DNA of 64,000 nt from positions 9,517,894 through 9,581,893 of the forward strand of contig CM039133.1 in the NCBI GenBank assembly GCA_022036555.1, in the 5' to 3' direction. The notes below the pieces were generated by a model, which was not told the DNA's origin, did not search any database, and saw nothing but the letters and a program-made list of their open reading frames with translations. Origin of the DNA: Microstegium vimineum (taxonomy: Eukaryota > Streptophyta > Magnoliopsida > Poales > Poaceae). This document shows, one piece after another, positions 55,049-64,000 of the stretch. A program made the position numbers and the translations under genes. Numbering within the stretch: position 1 is the first letter of the stretch; the number at the start of each line of letters is the position of its first letter.

Positions 55049-57146
55049 ATAGTTTCAATGACCCGATTATATTGTTTCAAAATGAATTCATGAGCTTTCT
55101 CATCATAACTATGTGCAAGCTTATCGTTGCTTTTTCTATCTAGCTATTTTCTAGGTTCATAATTGGCCCTCAATCTGCCACCATCATATCTTATGGTTTG
55201 TGATGCACTAAATTAGAGCATGTTTGGATGATCATGTATTTATCTTCAATCCATATGTATTAGGGCGCGGATTGGATCGAGATGAATACATGAGGATCCG
55301 AATAAGGTCTTATTGCACATGTAGCCCCAAAAGATTATTGAGGAAGCACATTAGCTCCTCACACTCACTCTATCCTCCACCAAAGAGAAATGTAAAGCTA
55401 AAGTCCAGTGGCGGCATTATACACACAGTAACCAGAGGTGAAGGGAGGAAAGAGGTTTTCAACCGGATAAATTCTATATTCATGGGCCCACTACACTTAG
55501 ACTCCTTTGTCATTTAGGATTTAGTTGTTAATAAGGGAAACAACCCATGATTCATTTCAAAATTGAGTATAGACTTTATGTATTCTTAGCTAAGACACGC
55601 AAATGTGTGCAAGCATTAGGATTTTTATTTGCTTTATTTATGCAAAACTAACTATCCAATTAGCATTTAGAAAAATATAATCCTCTTGCAAGCTCTAATG
55701 TTGACTCAAATTTAGCTACTTCAATCAACAAAATTCAAATCCGGCATTTCAAACAATAAGAGATAGCTATTTTTGTACGGCACACTCGATGTTTTGGATG
55801 CTGACAAATTATGAAATGCATAGAGTTGTATATTTACAATTGAAATCCTGCATTTCAAAGAGTAACACACTGATTGCATGTAAGCATTGAGGCTCAAGAT
55901 CTTTTTAATTCATTTAGAGTTTTCTTTGTGCCAAATAATCAATAACTTATATAGACTTTTATTTTTATAATTCATCAATTTCAAATTGTAAGGTGTTTCG
56001 ATGTTTTAGGTCCCTATTTTTTGCTATGCATTTAGATAACACTATGTCTATATGCATAGCTTACCTTTTACTATGTATGTAAAAAAGACTTAGAATGACA
56101 TATATTCTGGAACCAACAAAAAGTTGAACTCAAACTTAGAGGTCATGATTTTTAATATGTGCTATACACATAAAAATAAAAACTGCGAAATTCAGTCTAG
56201 TACAATATGTAAAAAAGAGAGGATATTTTTTAGGAAGAAGGATACAAATTTTTGGAATAAAAATTCCACAACACAAACTAATCATTTTGGGCCGCAAGCA
56301 GGCCGAAAATCTCCGTCATTACGCAGCATCCACACCTTACAGCCCAGGCGAGGGCTAGGCAAGCGGCCCTCCCCGAGTTTGAGTCTGGTTGGAGCATCGG
56401 CCGCTTGGCGTTCGACTCTATATATATCTTGACTTCTTGAGGACGCTGACGTGCCGCCGCCGCATCCCATCGATCCATTTTGGGATTGCTTTAGGAGTTG
56501 TTGATCACCCACTTTCTAAGAAATGTTTGTGAATTTCACCTTACCCTAGACCTTCCCTTCTCATTCCTTATCTTTTGCCTGGTTAATTTCTACTGTTTTG
56601 CTGCCGCTTCCCGGATATAATTCCTTAAGTATCAGCAGCATGCCAAGGGAATTTGAGCGTTGCAGTTCAAGGAGAACAGCAAGATAACAACAGTAGCTGG
56701 TTAAAAGAAAAACTAGCGGCAACAACAGAAGGGCTTACGTCATGATGGAGAAGAACAATCAACATGCCGGAGAAGAACCTTGCGCTGGGTGAAGTGGCAG
56801 CCTGCAGAGGTTGTTGGGTGAACAGAGCAGGTGGCGCTGACGGTTAATAGGAGTCACATGAGCAGGGAAATAGGACCAGCCTACTTTTTTTTTTTGGCTG
56901 AATAGAAATCCCTGGTTCAAATTTGGCGACTCCTCCTAAATTCATCATACATGCAAATGAAACATGCTAGTAGTCAAATGAGTTCATTTTGATGAGATCT
57001 ACACAAGTCTCTAATATAATCGTCCATATGACATTGGATTAAAAAAAAAGTCAAATTTTCTTGTCAATCTACTAACAATTCCAGGGTATTAAAAACAACT
57101 AGGAACATCATAGAAAGAGGAATACACTGACAACATCGTAGCAACA
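55049..57146. other. Intergenic DNA
   Basis: Mostly AT-rich. The patch at 56280-56480 is GC-richer, with overlapping frames on both strands and no recognisable domain. No gene is supported. Confidence 0.45.
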
Positions 57147-57250
57147 ATGGCGGCAAAAGATGTTTTCCCTCCTTGTGCTGCTTGCTCTTTCTGCAAGTGC
57201 TGCTACCACAGCCATTATCCCAGTGCCCACTACCTCCTGTTCCTGACACA
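57147..57250 (+). pseudogene. Alpha-prolamin 5' fragment with frameshifted signal peptide
   Basis: The sequence around the ATG, acaacatcgtagcaacaatg, matches that of the intact gene (58681-58700). One extra A in the run after gcggc shifts the frame. With that base skipped, the sequence encodes a typical hydrophobic alpha-prolamin signal peptide rich in Leu and Ala ending near TTAIIP, then stops at a TGA. No repeat domain follows. It is a dead 5' end of a third gene copy on the plus strand. Confidence 0.8.
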
Positions 57251-58333
57251 ATTCCGCACATGAACAATTTTGTCTAGGAGCAAGTGTATACAAATTACAC
57301 TGAATTGAAGCATGCATATGTTTCGCTTTCTGTCATAATAATAAACAATATATAGTGAATCAACTGAGATGCCTTTTTCGGCGAATGCGCCTGAGCGTAT
57401 ATTTAATTAAGATGAGAGCAAGAGCGACCAGTCGCGTTCCGAAGCTGGAAGTGGCTAAAGCCGCACAAGATTCAAAAGTTATTAATACAAACCGGGGAAC
57501 TGAAAAAATTGAATTCTTTTGCTCTGTTGTTTCCTAATCTGTTACCACCAGTCCCCCAAAATGAAGTATCAACTGTTAAATGCAAATACGAGTCCTCCAT
57601 TAATTTTCAGGAAACCGAATTTCCTTGTATTCTTCCATTCTTGCTTTAATGCTCATTTACTAAGCATAGGCCTATTTAGAAAATAATTTGGAACCTGGAA
57701 CCGGCATACCCCTTCTGGCCTTCATAGCCGGAAACAAGAAAAAGAGTCCAAGTATTTCAGATCGAGCTTGTCACTGATGAGGGACATTTTTTGTGAAAAT
57801 AAAACTAATATTTTAATAAAATTATGTCTGGAGATCGAGTTTGAGAAACTAGTCCTCTTGATCATGCCAGAACCCTTTGCGCCTCTCTAAACTAAGGCGT
57901 GCCACGAGTGCAACACAGGGCGCCACGCCGACTACAGTCAACTGCAATGGCTAGCCACGCTAGAACTGACGTGAAGGCTGAGTTGCGCCATACGATCTGG
58001 TGCAACTCAGTCACGGTGTAGACTTTGGCGCGACTCATACGCATATAGCCCAACCAAGCAACACCCATGTGGCTATGGTTACACATGTGTAAAGCAGAAT
58101 CGGTCGTGCCATTCTCATCCAGCAACAACAGCTTCAAATAAGGTCTATATATATCATGCAAAAATATAATTTAATAAAACATAAGACAAATATATTTTAA
58201 AATTACAAGTGTTTCTAAAATAAAAAATTACTTAAAATCTAAATATTTATATACTTTGCTCAAAATTCTAGGGTGGTCTGTGGACCACACGGACCACCCT
58301 CTAGCTATGCCCCTGCGGCTAAGGTTACATATG
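57251..58333. other. Intergenic DNA, including an extra prolamin-promoter segment
   Basis: The only recognisable content is at 58046-58115, a diverged copy of the prolamin-box region at 58305-58375 (shared ctatggttacacatgtgt and gaatcg...atgccatt...catcca). Confidence 0.5.
58088..58094 (+). promoter_or_regulatory. Upstream perfect prolamin box
   Basis: TGTAAAG within acacatgtgtaaagcagaat, about 610 bases before the ATG of the 19-kDa-type gene. It is a second copy of the prolamin-box context, better preserved in its core than the proximal one. Confidence 0.6.
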
Positions 58334-58340
58334 TGTCAAG
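58334..58340 (+). promoter_or_regulatory. Proximal prolamin box, variant TGTCAAG
   Basis: Within catatgtgtcaaggtgaatc, about 360 bases before the ATG. The flanks match the conserved alpha-prolamin context, but the core has C for A. Confidence 0.6.
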
Positions 58341-58510
58341 GTGAATCGATCATGCCATTGTCATCCATGTATTTGGAAAATACCAAACGGAGAAAGCCAA
58401 GTACTTATTTTATTTTGTGGGGATTGTCTTGCTGACTTATAAAGTATAAACCAACAAAAATACTCTAAAAACCAGCAAACTGGTCACTAAATGTCAAAAC
58501 CCAACTCAAT

Positions 58511-58520
58511 ACCACGTCAT
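58511..58520 (+). promoter_or_regulatory. ACGT-core site (possible Opaque2/bZIP target)
   Basis: accacgtcat, about 180 bases before the ATG, carries an ACGT core of the kind bound by endosperm bZIP factors such as Opaque2. Assigned by motif only. Confidence 0.45.
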
Positions 58521-58596
58521 CTCTAGCTTATCTTACTACTTTTTTTTATGGCATAAGCCAAAATAAATCTTGCACAACCACAAGGACTAACATGCC

Positions 58597-58604
58597 TATA
58601 AATA
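58597..58604 (+). promoter_or_regulatory. TATA box of the 19-kDa-type prolamin gene
   Basis: tataaata in catgcctataaataccctct, 102 bases before the ATG. Confidence 0.75.
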
Positions 58605-58698
58605 CCCTCTAGATCAGTAGTTAATCCATCACCCACATTATTGAGACTGAGTAGTAGCAATATAGCAAGTGGCATACTCTAACAACATCATAGCAACA

Positions 58699-59301
58699 AT
58701 GGGGGCCAAGATACTTTCCCTACTTATGCTCCTTGCTCTTTGTGCAAGTGCTGTTACTGCGACGTTTATCCCGCAATGCTCCCAGACTCATATAGCTGCC
58801 CCTATTCTCCCACTCCCACCGGTGTGCGGAAACCCAATTCTACAACCATACAGGCTTCAAGAGGAAATTGTCCTACAAAGCATCAGGGCACAGCAACTGC
58901 AGCAACTGGTGCTACAAGCAATCAGCCAACTAAACGTGGCAAACCTTGCTGCCTACTCTCAGCAACAGCAGCAACTGGTGCTACCGGCAATCAGCCAACT
59001 AAATGTGGCAAACCTTGCTGCCTACTCTCAACAAACGCAGCTTCTTCCATTCAACCAACTAGCTACAGTGAACCCCGCTGCCTTTTTGCAGCAACAACCA
59101 CTACTACCGTTCAACCAGCTAGCTGGTGTGAGCCCTGCCGCCTTCCTTCCACAACAACAGCTGCTGCCGTTCTACCCGCATCCTGCGGCTAACGCTGCCA
59201 CCCTATTACAACTACAACAGTTGCTGCAGTTCATCCGACTTGCTCTTACCTACCCAGCATCCTCCTGCCAACAGCCCATCATTGGTGGTGCTCGCTTTTA
59301 G
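58699..59301 (+). CDS. 19-kDa-type alpha-prolamin (alpha-kafirin/alpha-zein-like), 200 aa
   Basis: Intronless. The start chosen is the ATG at 58699, not the in-frame one at 58669, because MGAKILSLLMLLALCASAVT gives the standard 21-residue ER signal peptide and the context acaatg matches the other copies. The mature part begins TFIPQCSQ. It carries PVCGNPILQPYRLQ, IRAQQLQQLVL, repeats ending NLAAYSQQQ, then LLPFNQLA...NPAAFLQQQ units, ending SCQQPIIGGARF. These are the marks of the 19-kDa alpha-zein class; zeins of this class are about 210-240 residues, so this one is slightly short. Two successive repeats (58900-58968 and 58969-59037) are almost identical. No stop or shift. It would be an endosperm storage protein of ER protein bodies. 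Promoter elements at 58334, 58511 and 58597. Confidence 0.9.
   Translation: MGAKILSLLMLLALCASAVTATFIPQCSQTHIAAPILPLPPVCGNPILQPYRLQEEIVLQSIRAQQLQQLVLQAISQLNVANLAAYSQQQQQLVLPAISQLNVANLAAYSQQTQLLPFNQLATVNPAAFLQQQPLLPFNQLAGVSPAAFLPQQQLLPFYPHPAANAATLLQLQQLLQFIRLALTYPASSCQQPIIGGARF
58900..59037 (+). repeat. 69-bp tandem duplication inside the prolamin gene
   Basis: Two adjacent 69-base units starting cagcaactggtgctac, differing at only a handful of positions. Each encodes a 23-residue prolamin repeat ending NVANLAAYSQQ. Confidence 0.9.
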
Positions 59302-59608
59302 ATTGCGTCGTAAGAGTTGTAATTTAATAATGAAGTTTTAGGCTGATGTCTTTAACTTCTCAAAATAATAAATTATATTTCCATATATTCTAATGTGCTA
59401 CTAGTCTCCAATTGTGTTGGATAATTCAGCTAGGTAGTGTGATTCTCGATTCATTAAGCATTAACACACAAACATGATGTTGGTATAATCTCAAAAATGC
59501 ATACTTGTTTGGTGGAACCCTATAGACATGCGAAACATGGATAATGGGATAATACGAAATATAAAAATAATTTAAATTCATCACCATCACATGAATTGGT
59601 ATAATCTC

Positions 59609-59813
59609 CAAAACAACAACAGTTGCCGCGAGCCCTGTCGCCTTCTGTCCACAACAACAATTGGTGCCGTTCTACCCGCAGGCTATGGCTAACAACGTCG
59701 CCACCCTCTTCCAACTACAAGAGTTGTTCCAACTTGCTCTGAGGAACTCAGCAGCCTCCTGCCAACAACAGCCCATCATTGGTGGTTCCCTCTATAGGCT
59801 TAACATGGCTTAA
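59609..59813 (+). pseudogene. Alpha-prolamin 3' fragment (19-kDa type)
   Basis: Open frame without a start. It contains PQQQLVPFYPQAMANN, LFQLQELFQLALRNSAASC and QQPIIGGSLYRLNMA before TAA at 59811-59813. It is the C-terminal third of a close relative of the gene at 58699-59301, including its 3' flank. The left junction near 59609 is abrupt and the 5' two thirds are absent. Confidence 0.85.
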
Positions 59814-60894
59814 GAGTTGTAATTCAATATTAAAGGTTTTAGGCCTGATATGGTGCCCGGTACTTCTCTGAAATAAGAAGTTATATTTCCAGATTGTGCT
59901 AACACTGCTACAGAAACGACAATCACTCCTGGCCCATCACTGCCGGTTTTGTTTGGGCCGGTAGTGATGCCTCTTCACTGCCAGTTCTTCCTCTTACAGC
60001 CCTCAATTATTGGGGCAGGGGCCGAACCGGCAGTGAAACACCACATCACTACCGGTTCATGGCTTGAACCGGTTGTGATGCCTCTCGGACCTATCACTGT
60101 CGGTTCAAGCCACCAACCGGCAGTGATGTGGTGTTTCATTGCCGGTTCGTGGCTGGAACCTGCAGTGATGTTGTGTACAATATAAATCACGCGATCTCCT
60201 CTCTCCCTCCTCTGCCCAACAGTACAGAACAGTGCTCGGAGCTCCCTCTCTCCATTGTTGCGGCTGGTGAATTTCTTGATCTTTATTTTTGGCTCCTCTT
60301 CACTCTTGGATCCTCATATCTTCTTGCTCTTGGTTAGTAACAAGCATAATTCTTTAAAATTATTGGTTTACATTGTTTTTGTGTGTAAATCTATAGTTTA
60401 GAGCTATGCTAGTTTTCATGATCAAGAAGAGAGATGTTGCAATTTGTGTCAATTTTTTGTACCTTTTAGATCCAAAAGTATTTAGAAAAATTGTAGCACT
60501 TTGTTTTTATTGGCAAATTATTGTATAATCATTGAGTAGCTAGGTTCGAAAGATTCGTCTCAAAAATTATGGATAAAAATTGTAATTAGTTATATTTATT
60601 ACTTACATTTAATACTCCATGCATGTATTAAAGATTTGATGAGATGTGGAATAGATTCGGTATTTATTACTTACATTTAATACTCCATGCATGCATGCAT
60701 TTAAGACTTACATTTAATACTTCATGCATGCATTTAATACTCACATTTAATACTCCATGCATCCACCTATTTTGTTGTCTCACTTTTTATAGCGTGACCA
60801 AATTCAAATTATAAAGAAAAAAATATTGTTCAAAAATGCTCCTATTAATATGTTCCTATGTTTTCTCTGCTCTGTCTATTTTATCAATGCAGAC

Positions 60895-61701
60895 ATGGCT
60901 CGAGGGTGGATGTACGATCTGTCACATACAGACCCACGGTACTTGACGAGCATTGACGATTTCATCAAGCGAGCTAGAGCCAATGCTGGGGACTCACATC
61001 TTGTATTCTGTCCATGCAAAGACTGCAAGAATACGAGAAAATGGGGCGACGTGGAGCATATACGTTTGCACTTGATCACAAGGGGGTTCATGAGAAACTA
61101 CACGATTTGGACTTTGCATGGGGAGGTTGGTCAAAATGCTAATGATGATGTGCCCATGCCTAGTGTATCCCTGAATGCATTATTGCTTGTTCATGAGTAC
61201 ACAGAACATGTGCCTACCAATGATGATGTGTTTATGAATACATTAACTAACGACACTGAGAAAAATGATGGCATTTCACAACTTCTACATGATGTGCATG
61301 GGGGATTCCTTAGTGCTTCACAGTTGAAAAAACTAGAGATGATGAGAAAGGATGCAAAAACACCATTGTTTTCGTGTTGCACAATAAGCAAACTAGAAGC
61401 CAACATCATGCTATTGGAGTTCAAATCAACGAATGGGTTGAGTGATAAAGGCTTCGATAACTTGTTAGTTATACTACATAAACTGTTCCCGGAGGTTGAG
61501 TTAGCAGAAAAGACTTACCTTGCGAAGCAAATGATTTGCCCAATTGGCCTCGAGGCTGAGAAAATCCACACGTGTTTCAACGACTGCATATTGTACCGTG
61601 GAGAGAAATACAAAGACTTGGATGCATGTCCCAAGTGTAAAACTCCCGATACAAGCAAGGACAATCAAATGATGGAAGCAAGACCAGAGGAGGGCCAGTA
61701 A
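60895..61701 (+). pseudogene. CACTA TNP2-like transposase, N-terminal part
   Basis: The frame starts MARGWMYDLSHTDPRYL just after a gcag acceptor, implying a 5' leader exon further left as usual in CACTA elements. It has the transposase-associated domain with its zinc-binding CPCKDCKN...HLITRGFM...YTIWTLHGE, a variable acidic linker, then the conserved entry to the transposase domain, FPEVELAEKTYLAKQM and CFNDCILYRGEKYKDLDACP with its Cys pairs. It ends at TAA 61699. A shifted frame at 61690-61735 still reads GPVKSVWYFLIAPR, the next conserved block, after which the catalytic region is deleted. Confidence 0.85.
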
Positions 61702-61740
61702 AGTCCGTGTGGTATTTTCTTATAGCTCCACGAGTGCATC

Positions 61741-63213
61741 ACTGTCGGGGGAACAAGCAAGGATTCTCTCGCGACACGCTTGGACATGCAACACCTGGGC
61801 CTCAGGAAGGAGTTGCACCCAGTAACTCTTGAGAATGGCCACTTGAAACTTCCGGTGGCATCATGGACACTGAAAAAGGAGGAAAAAGAAATGCTTATTT
61901 CTTTCTTCAACGATCTCAAAGTACCGAGTGGTTACTGTGGGAACCCGAAGAGGCTAGTTAACATGAGAGAACTTAAGTTTAACTATGGTTCTGTGAAGGC
62001 CCATGATTGTCATGTCGTAATGACTCAGCTGCTCCCAGTTGCCCTGCGAGGTATCCTCCCTGACAAGGTCCGCGCTCCAATCATAAAGTTGTGTTCGTTC
62101 TTCAACGTGATCTCTGAAAAGGTCATTGAAGTGGACAGGCTAGACCGCCTGAAGCAGGAGATAGCCGAGATTATATGCAGGCTTGAGATGCATTTCCCAC
62201 CGACTTACTTCGACATTTCAGTGCATCTACTTGTTCATCTTGTGGATCAAATAAAATCCCTTGGCCCAATGTACCTACACCAGATGTTTCCTTTCGAGAG
62301 GCTCATGAAAGTTTTTAGGCGGTATGTTAGGAATAAATTCGGACCAGAAGGGAGCATGGTAGAAGGATGGTCAATAGAGGAGTCTATTGACTTCTCCACA
62401 TATTATCTGGACATCAAGCGGGTCGGAGTTCTAGTATCTCATCATGATGGAAGACTAGGGGGCAAAGGAACAATAGGTGAGAAAGTTGTCAAAATAGACA
62501 ATGTGGTCTCCTTCAGACAAGCACACTTCGCTGTTCTCCAGCAGGCCGACGGTGTGATGGCATACATTGATGAGCACAAACAGTTACTGCAAAGGAAGCA
62601 CATCGGTAGGTCACAGGCTTGGCTTGAGAAAAAACATAAGGAGGAATTCGGTGACTGGTTTCGACGCCAAAGGCTAGGAATGGTGACGGCATGTCAGCTA
62701 GATCTCTTAGCCCCTGGACCTTCGACTACGCTAATGATGTACCAAGGATATCAAATAAATGGTTTTACATTTTACACAAAAAAACAGGACGAAAAGAGCA
62801 CCAACCAAAATAGTGGTGTTCGTTTCGATGCCCACGATGAGTACGGCACGGTGGTGGCAACATACTATGGTTTCATAGATGAGATATGGGAGCTAGACTA
62901 TGGACATCAGTTGAAAGTTGCTCTTTTCCATTGTCTGTGGGTCCGGCTAAATGAAATCAACACCGACAAGGATGGGTTCACTACAGTTGATCTATCCAAG
63001 ACCGCATACAGAGATGACCCCTTCGTCCTTGCAAAGGATGTTTTGCAAATCTTCTATGCAAGGGATAACAATACAAATGGAAGACAACATGTAGTATTGC
63101 AAGGCAAAAGGAAGATTGTCGGTGTCGACGGAGTGACAGATGAAGAAGACTACAAAGGTTATGAAGAAATGGCTCCTTTTGGGGCAGACGTTACCCTACA
63201 TGTCTTTGAATAG
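61741..63213 (+). pseudogene. CACTA TNP2-like transposase, C-terminal part (DUF4218 and DUF4216)
   Basis: The open frame runs from before the ATG at 61780 to TAG at 63211. It begins with TSKDSLATRLDMQHLG, normally located after the catalytic domain. DUF4218 is clear (HDCHVVMTQLLPVALRGILP, SFFNVISEKV, HLLVHLVDQIKSLGPMYL), and DUF4216 follows (GTVVATYYGFIDEIWELDYG, DPFVLAKDVLQIFYARD). The frame is uninterrupted for 477 codons, so the domain order after the deletion is undamaged. Without the catalytic middle this cannot transpose the element by itself. Confidence 0.85.
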
Positions 63214-63410
63214 GGTGACGAACCTGATTACCTCCGGAGTGATCACGATGAGGCCATCATCGTGCCTGCACCGTGAATTGTTAGAGTATCATAAACTATG
63301 TAATCCTTAATGAAATGTTGTTTTAGTAATTTGCATTGAATTTGAGATCATATGAAGTTGTAGATTGATGAGTTGTAGCACGTTGTTGATTGATGTATGC
63401 CATGTCAAAA

Positions 63411-63900
63411 GGAATTCAAAAACTATAAAGAATTAGACCTTGAGTATAAGCATTAATGTAGAGCTCCTCAAAACTAGCAAAAGCTATGTTTCAAGATTTT
63501 GAACTTCTATTCAAATTTTTGGAGTAATTACAAATGGGGTAATTGAATTTTAAACCCTTATTCAAATTCAAAATGGAATTCAAAAACTATAAAGAATTAG
63601 ACCTTGAGTGTATAAGCAATAATGTAGAGCTCCTCAAAACTAGCAAAAGCTATGTTGGAAGATTTTCAACTTCTATTCAAATTTTTGGAGTAATTACAAA
63701 GGAGGTAATTGAATTTTAAACCCTTATTCAAATTCAAAATGGTATTAAAAAACTATAAATAATTAGACGTTGAGTGTATAAGCATTAATGTAGAGCTCCT
63801 CAAAACTGGCAACTTCTATGTTTAGAGTTTTTCAAGTTTTAGTAAAAAATCAGGAGTAATTTGAATTCTAAAGTAAAAGGCAAAATTTAAAAAAATTACA
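63411..63900. repeat. Three-copy tandem repeat of about 165 bp in CACTA2
   Basis: Units begin near 63410, 63575 and 63740 with caaaaactataaagaattag. Each contains tgtagagctcctcaaaact and (first two) attgaattttaaacccttat. The third copy is the most diverged. Confidence 0.85.
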
Positions 63901-64000
63901 AATCAGTGTCGGTTAGTAAGGAACCAGCAGTGATGCACCTCTATCACTGCCGGTTCAGATAACAACCGGTAGTGATGCGCCTCTATCACTGCCGGTTCAA

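Larger units (their letters stand above)
59903..64000 (+). mobile_element. CACTA2: large CACTA transposon of the CACTA1 family, left part
   Basis: It starts CACTGCTACAGAAACGAC at 59903, about 90 bases after the prolamin 3' fragment. Subterminal copies of atcactgccggttc and its complement follow at 59930-60170, and again from 63905 to the window end, where the right terminus lies just outside. It contains a TNP2-like transposase gene with an internal deletion and a 165-base tandem repeat block. The shared terminal motifs link it to CACTA1. Confidence 0.9.

Noticed and set aside
56278..56512. Two short minus-strand frames and one plus-strand frame in a GC-richer patch
   Set aside because: No homology, no repeat copy and no promoter signal.
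58740..59192. 150-codon frame overlapping the 19-kDa-type prolamin
   Set aside because: It is the shifted frame of the Gln-codon (CAA/CAG) repeats and gives Thr/Ala/Ser runs; the prolamin frame has signal peptide and family end.

Overview
The window is nuclear DNA of a grass, most likely of the Andropogoneae (sorghum, maize, sugarcane or Miscanthus group). The best evidence is a cluster of alpha-prolamin seed-storage genes and fragments (alpha-kafirin/alpha-zein type) at 48.8-59.8 kb, together with grass transposon families: SIRE/Maximus-like Copia, Gypsy LTRs, CACTA, Mutator, and Stowaway and Tourist MITEs. The species cannot be fixed from the sequence alone. Most of the window is transposon. 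Genes that may still work are few and small.

Layout. 1-2.9 kb: end of a Gypsy-type element (minus strand) beside a truncated Copia LTR. 3-11 kb: AT-rich DNA with several MITEs and one gene of an unrecognised small family, here called F1 (F1a, 7646-8503, minus). 11.5-13.2 kb: a Gypsy-like LTR. 13.8-29.9 kb: a nest. A SIRE-like Copia element E1 (minus; gag remnant, primer-binding site and LTR) has its LTR split by a second SIRE-like element, E2 (16945-29514, minus; target-site duplication gcttg). E2 carries gag, pol and an extra 3' ORF. E1 itself interrupts a Mutator transposase gene (29.9-30.5 kb). 32.1-34.5 kb: broken exons of a seryl-tRNA synthetase gene with a SINE-like insert. 35.5-37.9 kb: a complete non-autonomous CACTA element with a captured multi-exon gene fragment. 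38-43 kb: small DNA transposons, including a Harbinger remnant.

44.4-59.8 kb is the prolamin region. It holds a 22-kDa-type alpha-prolamin gene with a premature TAG (48842-49567, minus), an apparently intact 19-kDa-type gene (58699-59301, plus) and three prolamin fragments. A duplicated 1.7-kb block is the 5' flank of the 22-kDa-type gene. Interspersed are F1b and two members of a second small family, F2, which shares a motif with F1. Promoter signals typical of endosperm prolamin genes (prolamin box, TATA, one ACGT-core bZIP site) lie upstream of both main prolamin genes. 59.9-64 kb is the left part of a large CACTA element of the same family as the 35.5-kb copy; its TNP2-like transposase has lost its catalytic middle.

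The prolamins would be endosperm storage proteins of ER-derived protein bodies. The functions of F1 and F2 are unknown; their repeated presence among prolamin genes and their shared motif are the most interesting undescribed signals here. No tRNA, rRNA or CRISPR-like feature was seen.
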